DNA of 46,076 bases, taken from NCBI RefSeq assembly GCF_014360585.1, contig NZ_JACIXG010000041.1, forward strand, positions 1 to 46,076, given 5' to 3'. The translations under genes were made by a program, and so were the position numbers. Positions within the stretch are counted from its first letter, which is position 1, and the number at the start of each line of letters is the position of its first letter. Positions 40,541 to 46,076 of the stretch are shown here, one piece after another. The notes under the pieces were generated by a model. The model saw only the letters and a program-made list of their open reading frames with translations. It searched no databases and was not told the origin of the DNA. This DNA comes from Nocardioides sp. Its GTDB lineage: Bacteria > Actinomycetota > Actinomycetes > Propionibacteriales > Nocardioidaceae.

Positions 40541-42556
40541 ATGAGCCGCTACAAGAAGTACGCCGGGGGTGACCCGCTCGCTCCGCCGGTCGACATCGCC
40601 GAGGCGCTCGACGCGATCGGCGAGGACGTGATGTCCGGCTACTCGCCCGAGCGGGCGATGCGCGAGTTCCTGCGGCGCGGGGGACAGGACCAGCGCGGCC
40701 TCGACGACCTCGCTCGGCAGATCGCCGAGCGGCGGCGTGAGCTGCTGCAGCGCCACAACCTGGACGGCACGCTCGAGCAGGTGCGCGAGCTGCTGGACAA
40801 GGCGGTCCTCGAGGAGCGCAAGCAGCTCGCCCGCGACGTCACGATGGACGACGGCGACCGCGCGTTCCGGGAGATGCAGATCGACAACCTCTCGCCGAAC
40901 ACCGCCGCCGCGGTCAGCGAGCTCTCCGCCTACGACTGGACCTCGCGAGAAGCCCGCGAGGCCTACGAGGAGATCAAGGACCTGCTCGGCCGAGAGGTCC
41001 TCGACCAGCGCTTCAAGGGCATGAAGCAGGCCCTGGAGGGAGCCAGCGACGAGGACCGTGAGGCGATCGCGGCGATGCTCCGTGACCTCAACACGCTCCT
41101 CGACCAGCACAACCGCGGTGAGGACACCGAGGCCGACTTCGAGGAGTTCATGGCCAAGCACGGCCAGTACTTCCCCGAGAACCCGCAGAACATCGACGAG
41201 CTGCTCGACGCCCTCGCGCAGCGCTCCGCGGCCGCTCAGCGGATGCTCAACTCGATGTCGGCAGAGCAGCGCCGCGAGCTCATGGAGCTCTCCCAGCAGG
41301 CCTTCGGGTCGCCCGCGCTGATGGAGCAGATGGCACAGCTCGACGCCAACCTGCAGGCAGCGCGCCCCGGGGAGGACTGGGGTGGCTCCGAGGAGTTCGG
41401 CGGCGGAGAGGGACTCGGCCTCGGCGACGGCACCGGAGTCCTGCAGGACATCGCCGAGCTCGACCAGCTCTCCGAGCAGCTCCAGCAGTCCTACGCCGGC
41501 TCGCGGCTCGACGACATCGACCTCGATGCCCTCGCCCGGCAGCTCGGCGACCAGGCCGCGGTCGACGCGCGCACCCTGCGAGAGCTCGAGCAGGCGCTGC
41601 GTGACTCCGGCCAGCTCGAACGCGGCTCCGACGGCGACCTCCGGCTCACGCCGAAGGCGATGCGCCAGCTCGGCAAGGCCCTGCTCCGAGACGTCGCGCA
41701 GCGGCTCTCCGGACGCCAGGGCGAACGCGACCTGCAGCGCGCCGGCGCCGCGGGTGACCTCTCCGGCTCGTCGCGCCCCTGGGCCTTCGGCGACACCGAG
41801 CCCTGGGACGTACCTCGCACGATCACGAACGCCGTCATCCGAGAGGTCGGAGAAGGCCGGTCGGGGCCGGGCGTGCGGCTGACCGTGGACGACATCGAGG
41901 TCCAGGAGACAGAGGCCCGTACGCAGGCAGCGGTCGCCCTCCTCGTCGACACCAGCTTCTCGATGGCCATGGACGGCCGTTGGGTGCCGATGAAGCGCAC
42001 CGCGCTGGCGCTGCACACGCTGATCAAGAGCCGTTTCCGCAACGACGACCTGCAGCTGATCTCGTTCGGTCGCCATGCCCAGACGATGGAGATCGAGAAG
42101 CTGACCGCCCTCGACGCCATCTGGGACAAGGGCACCAACCTGCACCACGCGCTGCTGCTCGCCAACCGCCACTTCCGCAAGCACCCGGGCGCCCAGCCGG
42201 TGCTCCTGATCGTGACCGACGGAGAGCCCACCGCCCACCTGGAGCCGGGCGGTGAGGTCTGGTTCTCCTACCCGCCCCACCCGGTGACGATCGCGAAGTC
42301 CGTCGAGGAGCTGGAGAACTCCCGCCGCCTCGGCGCCCAGACGACCTTCTTCCGCCTCGGCGACGACCCCGGCCTGGCCCGGTTCATCGACTCCATGGCC
42401 CGCCGCGTCGAGGGGCGAGTCGTCGCCCCCGAGCTCGACGACCTCGGCGCCGCCGTGGTCGGCTCCTATCTCGGCGACAGGACGGCGCGGCGTACGTCTA
42501 ACACCTACGGGGGCTATCCCGATGCGTTCGGGGGTCGTGGCTGGTGGGCCGGCTGA
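40541..42556 (+). CDS. VWA-domain protein, MoxR partner
   Basis: The 671-residue protein has a long helical N-terminal region rich in Glu, Gln, Arg and Leu (residues 1-440) and a C-terminal von Willebrand factor A domain with the metal-site motif LLVDTSFSMAM near residue 466, then DKGTNLHHAL and VLLIVTDGEPTAHLEPGG. All MIDAS positions (DxSxS, Thr, Asp) look present. It resembles the VWA partners of MoxR-type ATPases, and the gene order supports a two-component chaperone. GGGGC lies six bases before the ATG, at the edge of the repeat. Confidence 0.88.
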   Translation: MSRYKKYAGGDPLAPPVDIAEALDAIGEDVMSGYSPERAMREFLRRGGQDQRGLDDLARQIAERRRELLQRHNLDGTLEQVRELLDKAVLEERKQLARDVTMDDGDRAFREMQIDNLSPNTAAAVSELSAYDWTSREAREAYEEIKDLLGREVLDQRFKGMKQALEGASDEDREAIAAMLRDLNTLLDQHNRGEDTEADFEEFMAKHGQYFPENPQNIDELLDALAQRSAAAQRMLNSMSAEQRRELMELSQQAFGSPALMEQMAQLDANLQAARPGEDWGGSEEFGGGEGLGLGDGTGVLQDIAELDQLSEQLQQSYAGSRLDDIDLDALARQLGDQAAVDARTLRELEQALRDSGQLERGSDGDLRLTPKAMRQLGKALLRDVAQRLSGRQGERDLQRAGAAGDLSGSSRPWAFGDTEPWDVPRTITNAVIREVGEGRSGPGVRLTVDDIEVQETEARTQAAVALLVDTSFSMAMDGRWVPMKRTALALHTLIKSRFRNDDLQLISFGRHAQTMEIEKLTALDAIWDKGTNLHHALLLANRHFRKHPGAQPVLLIVTDGEPTAHLEPGGEVWFSYPPHPVTIAKSVEELENSRRLGAQTTFFRLGDDPGLARFIDSMARRVEGRVVAPELDDLGAAVVGSYLGDRTARRTSNTYGGYPDAFGGRGWWAG

Positions 42557-42558
42557 AT

Positions 42559-42643
42559 GCTCACCGAGGTAACTCGGTGAGCGCCCACTTCCCTCGCGGA
42601 GTTCCACGAGGCAACCACACATCGACCGAGTTAACTCGGTGAG
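42559..42643. repeat. family D inverted repeats between VWA and TSUP genes
   Basis: GCTCACCGAG (42559-42568) pairs with 42573-42582 around GTAA; ACCGAGTTAACTCGGT (42625-42640) is a perfect 16-base palindrome; and the 21 bases from 42557 match the reverse complement of 42626-42646 at 20 positions. A small stem CCTCG/CGAGG lies between. It may be a terminator or an operator. Confidence 0.75.
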
Positions 42644-42655
42644 CATCCCGCCGCG

Positions 42656-42661
42656 TAATCT
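42656..42661 (+). promoter_or_regulatory. -10 box of the leaderless TSUP gene
   Basis: TAATCT ends six bases before GTG 42668 and no RBS is seen. Confidence 0.4.
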
Positions 42662-42667
42662 GCGCTC

Positions 42668-43447
42668 GTGCCAGAGGAGACGCTGAACGTACTCGCCCTT
42701 CTCGCCCTCGCGGCCCTGGCCGCCGGGTACGTGGACGCGGTGGTCGGCGGGGGCGGGCTGATCCAGCTCCCGGCGCTGCTGCTGTTCCTCCCCGGCGCCG
42801 CGCCGGTGCAGATCCTGGCGACCAACAAGCTGGCCTCGATCTTCGGCACCTCGATCAGCGCGGCGACCTATTATCGGCGGGTGGGGCCGGACCCGAAGAC
42901 GTTCATCCCACTCATGATCCTCGCCTTCGTCGGCTCCGCCCTGGGGGCAGGGGTGGCTTCGTACCTTCCCGAGACCGTCTTCGAGCCCATCGTCCTGATC
43001 GCGCTGATCCTGGTCGGCGCCTGGGTGCTCTTCAAGCCGTCCCTGGGTGAGCTGACGGCCCTGAGGTACGACGACCACCGGCACGTGATCGGCGCGATGC
43101 TGGTCGGGTTCGCGGTCGGCTTCTACGACGGCGCGCTGGGTCCCGGGACCGGGAGCTTCTTGGTGATCGGGCTGGTCGGCCTCCTCGGCTACTCCTTCCT
43201 GGAGGCGAGCGCGAAGGCGAAGATGGCCAATGTCGCCACCAACCTCGCGGCGTTGATGGTCTTCATCCCGCAGGGTGCGGTGCTGTGGAAGACCGGCCTG
43301 GTGATGGGCGTGTGCAACCTGATCGGCGGCTACCTCGGGGCGCGGACCGCGGTCGCGAAGGGCGCCGGGTTCGTCCGAGTCTTCTTCATCGTCGTGGTCG
43401 CCGGGTTCATCATCCGCATCGGCGGCAGCGTGCTCGGCCTGTGGTGA
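42668..43447 (+). CDS. TSUP (TauE/SafE) family membrane permease
   Basis: The 259-residue protein has seven to eight transmembrane helices and the two internal repeats of the TSUP family: AAGYVDAVVGGGGLIQLPAL in the first half and GFYDGALGPGTGSFLVIGLV in the second, with ATNKLASIFGT and ATNLAAL as the paired helix motifs. Characterised relatives export sulfite or sulfoacetate or take up organosulfonates; the substrate is unknown here. The start is a leaderless GTG. The IMPACT gene follows 19 bp downstream. Confidence 0.9.
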   Translation: MPEETLNVLALLALAALAAGYVDAVVGGGGLIQLPALLLFLPGAAPVQILATNKLASIFGTSISAATYYRRVGPDPKTFIPLMILAFVGSALGAGVASYLPETVFEPIVLIALILVGAWVLFKPSLGELTALRYDDHRHVIGAMLVGFAVGFYDGALGPGTGSFLVIGLVGLLGYSFLEASAKAKMANVATNLAALMVFIPQGAVLWKTGLVMGVCNLIGGYLGARTAVAKGAGFVRVFFIVVVAGFIIRIGGSVLGLW

Positions 43448-43466
43448 CATGGGCTCTGGAGGCGAG

Positions 43467-44093
43467 ATGCACTACCTGACCATCGGCCGCGACGGCGCCG
43501 CCGAGATCGAGGAGAAGCGGTCCCGCTTCCTGTGCACGCTCGCTCGGGTCGACGACGAGGCCGAGGCGCGGGCGGTGGTCGAGCGGCTGCGCAAGCAGCA
43601 CTGGGACGCCCGCCACACCTGCTCGGCCTTCAGGATCGGCCCGCCGCCACAGCCCGTCGAGCGGTCCAACGACGACGGCGAGCCGGCCGGCACCGCGGGG
43701 GCGCCGATGCTCGAGGTCCTTCGTGGCGCGGACGTCTCGGACACGGTCGCCGTGGTCACCCGCTGGTTCGGCGGGACGCTGCTCGGCGCCGGTGGCCTCG
43801 TCCGGGCCTACTCCGACGCCGTCCGCGCCGCGTTGGCCGAGGTCGGGACGCTGAGGCGAGAGCTGGTCCGGGAGTATCGGATCGAGGTCGCGTACGACGC
43901 TGCCGGCCGCCTCGAGACCGACCTGCGATCGGCGGGGGTATCGGTCCTCGAGACCTCCTATGACACGGCCGTGACGCTACGGATCGGGGCCCCTCCGGCG
44001 GAGGAGAAACGCATCGAGACCCTCCTCGCCGAGGTCACTGCCGGCGCGTCTGTGCTGGTCCCGGGCAAGGACCAGTGGGCAGACGTCAGTTGA
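43467..44093 (+). CDS. IMPACT/YigZ family protein
   Basis: The 208-residue protein matches YigZ (UPF0029): an N-terminal domain with EEKRSRFLCTLARVDDEAEA, the signature DDGEPAGTAGAPMLEVLRGA and VVTRWFGGTLLGAGGLVRAY, and a C-terminal ferredoxin-like domain. Its role is unclear; eukaryotic IMPACT acts in translational control. I chose ATG 43467, with GGAGG four bases upstream; an earlier in-frame ATG at 43449 has none. Confidence 0.93.
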   Translation: MHYLTIGRDGAAEIEEKRSRFLCTLARVDDEAEARAVVERLRKQHWDARHTCSAFRIGPPPQPVERSNDDGEPAGTAGAPMLEVLRGADVSDTVAVVTRWFGGTLLGAGGLVRAYSDAVRAALAEVGTLRRELVREYRIEVAYDAAGRLETDLRSAGVSVLETSYDTAVTLRIGAPPAEEKRIETLLAEVTAGASVLVPGKDQWADVS

Positions 44094-44112
44094 CGTTTGG
44101 GAGAATGGCCGG

Positions 44113-45147
44113 GTGAGCGACCAGAGCGAGACGCCCGTGGAACTCCCTACCGGATGGACGGCCAAGGTCCCCGACCTCGATGAACTCCCTGCACTTCTGA
44201 GGCTTCGAGCGGTCGACAAGACACCGTTCGAGGGGTCCGGAAAGGTCGACGCCGACGCCATCGCCGGCGAGATCGCCGGACCTGCCTCTTGGACCCGACA
44301 GCAGCTCGTTGCGATCGATCCGGACGGTGACGTACGAGCCTGGGCGATCGCCCACGACCGCGCCGCGGGGCGCACGCTCGTCTATCTCTACGTCGACCGC
44401 ACCATCGCCCAGGCCGCGGAGGTGGCGGCCGGGCTCTATGCCTGGCTCGCCGAGCAGGCCCGGTCGATGGCCGAGTTGCGGGGCATCGCCGAGTCCCACC
44501 TCGACGCGAGCCCGTTCGCCGACGACACCGTGCAGCGGGAGTGGCTGGCGGCCGCGGGATTCACCAACCGACGCACCTGGTTGCACATGAGCCGGCCGGT
44601 GCTGCCCGACGAGAAGGTGCCCGATCTCCGTGAGGGCGTCGCCATCCGCCCGGTGGAGACCCACGAGAACGGCATGCCGGTGGCGGCCGATCTGCAGACC
44701 GTCCACCAGACCCTGGAGGAGTCCTTCCAGGACCACTTCAACTCCTACCGGGAGAGCTTTCCGGAGTTCGTGCAGCGGCTGCGTGAGGACCCGGGTCATC
44801 GCTGGGACCACTGGTGGCTGGCGTACGTCGACGACCCCGAGGCGGAGACGGATGACGCTGCCTGGCTGCCGGCCGGCTCGCTGGTCGCCTCGGTGCTCCC
44901 TGCCAACGCGGCCGGGGTCGAGGGGGCGTACGTCGAGTACATCGGCGTCAACCGCAATGCCCGCGGCCGCGGGGTGGCCAAGGGCCTGCTCTACACCGTC
45001 ATCGGCGACGCGATCAAGCGTGGGCGTGACCGGGTCTCGCTCGAGGTCGACGCCGACAGCCCCACCGGCGCCGACGGGCTCTACAAGTCGATGGGCTGGG
45101 TGACCGACTACGTCACCGAGTCCTGGCACAAGGACGTCACGGTCTAG
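44113..45147 (+). CDS. tandem-GNAT acetyltransferase
   Basis: The 344-residue protein carries two GNAT domains. The N-terminal one is degenerate; the C-terminal one has the acetyl-CoA binding pattern VEYIGVNRNARGRGVAKGLL and ends in the typical SMGWVTDYVTESWHKDV. The layout resembles mycothiol synthase MshD, but the motifs are not specific enough to claim that activity. GTG 44113 has GAGAAT six bases upstream, and no RBS, so it may be leaderless. It converges with the SDR gene, separated by 11 bases. Confidence 0.86.
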   Translation: MSDQSETPVELPTGWTAKVPDLDELPALLRLRAVDKTPFEGSGKVDADAIAGEIAGPASWTRQQLVAIDPDGDVRAWAIAHDRAAGRTLVYLYVDRTIAQAAEVAAGLYAWLAEQARSMAELRGIAESHLDASPFADDTVQREWLAAAGFTNRRTWLHMSRPVLPDEKVPDLREGVAIRPVETHENGMPVAADLQTVHQTLEESFQDHFNSYRESFPEFVQRLREDPGHRWDHWWLAYVDDPEAETDDAAWLPAGSLVASVLPANAAGVEGAYVEYIGVNRNARGRGVAKGLLYTVIGDAIKRGRDRVSLEVDADSPTGADGLYKSMGWVTDYVTESWHKDVTV

Positions 45148-45158
45148 CCGTCTGAGGA

Positions 45159-45962
45159 TCAGGCGCCGACGTCGGGGAGCTTGAGGTCGAGCGTCGGCGT
45201 CTCGGTGCCGCCGTCGACCTCGAGCAGCTTCCCGGTGACGAACTGGCCGGCTCGGGAGGTCAGGTAGACCACCCCGGCGGCGATGTCCTCGGCCTCGCCG
45301 ATGCGTCCGAGCGGGGTCTTCGACTCGATCTCGCTGCGCATGTTGTCGTCTCCGGCCACGAACTCGAGGGCACTGGTCCGCACCGACCCGACGAAGATCC
45401 CGTTGACCCGGATCCGTGGGGCGAGGTCGGTGGCGGCCAGCCTGGTCCAGTGCGCCAGCGCCGCCTTCGCGGTGCCATAGGCGAGATAGCCCCGCCCCGC
45501 CGTACGCCCCATCATCGAGCTGATCGACACCACCGACTGCTGCCCGTCCGGGCTCTTCACCAGGTAAGGCACCGCGGCCCGGGTCAGTGCGTGCGCCGTG
45601 GTCACGTTGAAGTGGAACGCCTCCTCGAGGTAGGCCTCGTCGGTGTCGAGGAACGTGTTCGGGATCGTCCCGCCGACGTTGTTGACCACGATGTCGAGGC
45701 GCCCGAACTCCTCGTACGCCGCCGCGGCCAGCCCGGCCGTCGCGGCCGTGTCCGCCAGGTCCGCCGGCACCACCAACGCCCGCCGTCCCGCCGCCTCGAC
45801 CTTCTCGGCGACCTCCCGCAGCTGCTTCTCGGTCCGCGACGCGATCACCACGTCCGCCCCCGCCTCGGCCAGCGCGACCGCCGTAGCCGCCCCGATCCCG
45901 CGCCCCGCCCCCGTAACCACAGCCACGTGGCCGGTCAGTTCGAACCGTTCAAGAATGCTCAT
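45159..45962 (-). CDS. short-chain dehydrogenase/reductase (FabG-like)
   Basis: The 267-residue protein is a classical SDR: the NAD(P)-binding TGAGRGIG near residue 17, ADLAD, NNVGG in place of NNAGG, the catalytic Ser in VVSISSMMG, and [13 protein letters not shown] with the Tyr-x-x-x-Lys pair. The C-terminal motif is [15 protein letters not shown]. Substrate candidates are 3-oxoacyl thioesters or sugars; no choice is possible. ATG 45962 has AAAGGA about nine bases upstream. A copy of the 21-bp-unit element lies directly upstream of the gene. Confidence 0.92.
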   Translation of the reverse strand: MSILERFELTGHVAVVTGAGRGIGAATAVALAEAGADVVIASRTEKQLREVAEKVEAAGRRALVVPADLADTAATAGLAAAAYEEFGRLDIVVNNVGGTIPNTFLDTDEAYLEEAFHFNVTTAHALTRAAVPYLVKSPDGQQSVVSISSMMGRTAGRGYLAYGTAKAALAHWTRLAATDLAPRIRVNGIFVGSVRTSALEFVAGDDNMRSEIESKTPLGRIGEAEDIAAGVVYLTSRAGQFVTGKLLEVDGGTETPTLDLKLPDVGA

Positions 45963-45997
45963 CCTGGGTTTCCTTTCGATGTCGAGAAGTCAGGTAC

Positions 45998-46076
45998 GTC
46001 GGCCGAGGCGTCACCCGCGTCGGCCGAGACGTCAGGTACGTCGGCCGAGTGGGCACGGCTCTGCCCACTCGGCCGA
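45998..46076. repeat. 21-bp-unit palindromic element upstream of the SDR gene (A4), cut by window end
   Basis: Two forward 21-bp units (45998-46018, 46019-46039) precede a perfect hairpin: TCGGCCGAGTGGGCA (46041-46055), six loop bases, and its complement 46062-46076. The element probably continues past the window. A partial unit, GTCGAGAAGTCAGGTAC, lies at 45981-45997, only 19 bases from the SDR start codon. Confidence 0.85.

Noticed and set aside
40523..43450. Open frame of about 975 codons on the minus strand opposite the VWA and TSUP genes
   Set aside because: It spans two well-supported plus-strand genes and the repeat region between them; no domain is visible.
44113..45147. Assignment of the tandem GNAT as mycothiol synthase MshD
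   Set aside because: The layout is similar but the N-terminal domain is too divergent to claim the activity from sequence alone.

Overview
The window is a 46-kb chromosomal segment of a high-GC actinobacterium. The protein content fits the Nocardioidaceae, most likely Nocardioides or a close relative; this is inferred from gene content, not from a database search. Supporting traits are a fused CydDC transporter, a DevR/DevS-like pair, AfsR-like and LAL-type regulators, the block mazG - eno - ftsB-like - DUF501 - ppx, and many genes that seem to be leaderless, with a -10 hexamer ending 6-8 nt before the start codon.

Layout. 1-3.8 kb: mfd (transcription-repair coupling). 3.9-9.1 kb: an accessory-looking patch with an APH-fold kinase, a TetR regulator, an XRE regulator with a C-terminal beta-rich domain, a broken second copy of that domain, a GNAT acetyltransferase, a relic of a winged-helix gene and a DUF4262-like protein. 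9.2-19.8 kb: mostly housekeeping, with a NUDIX-like DUF4916 protein, mazG, an MFS exporter, a secreted phytase/esterase-like beta-propeller, eno, an FtsB/DivIC-like protein, DUF501, ppx, a coiled Pro/Ala-rich protein, a double-ACT protein, def and a tRNA gene. 20-26.5 kb: a Bax-inhibitor-1 family protein, an SGNH hydrolase, cystathionine beta-synthase, a small lipoprotein and a large LuxR-type ATPase regulator. 27-35.2 kb: the cytochrome bd locus cydA-cydB-cydDC with a co-transcribed response regulator and a convergent GAF histidine kinase. 35.3-38.9 kb: a YchJ-like protein, an AfsR/SARP regulator (BTAD, NB-ARC, TPR) and a 61-residue exported peptide gene converging on it. 39-46 kb: a MoxR-like ATPase with a VWA protein, a TSUP permease, an IMPACT protein, a double-GNAT protein and an SDR.

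Three things stand out. (1) A dispersed palindromic element built from exact 21-bp units (core GTCGGCCGAGACGTCAC) around a central hairpin occurs four times. One copy forms the C-terminus of the MFS protein, and two lie in frame inside cydDC, where the 21-bp period becomes 7-residue repeats. (2) The AfsR-like TPR regulator converges on a 61-residue gene with a strong RBS, a signal peptide, a duplicated WEGGA motif and its own terminator; this resembles a regulator-plus-peptide-signal pair. (3) A 74-nt tRNA with a leucine-type UAA anticodon but a short variable loop lies 19 bp downstream of def. TTA codons, very rare here, occur in def, cydA, cydDC and twice in the AfsR-like gene.

At least three other families of inverted repeats fill the intergenic gaps (15.7 kb; 20.8-21.0 and 40.4-40.5 kb; 42.6 kb). 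I saw no CRISPR array, rRNA gene, transposase or prophage.
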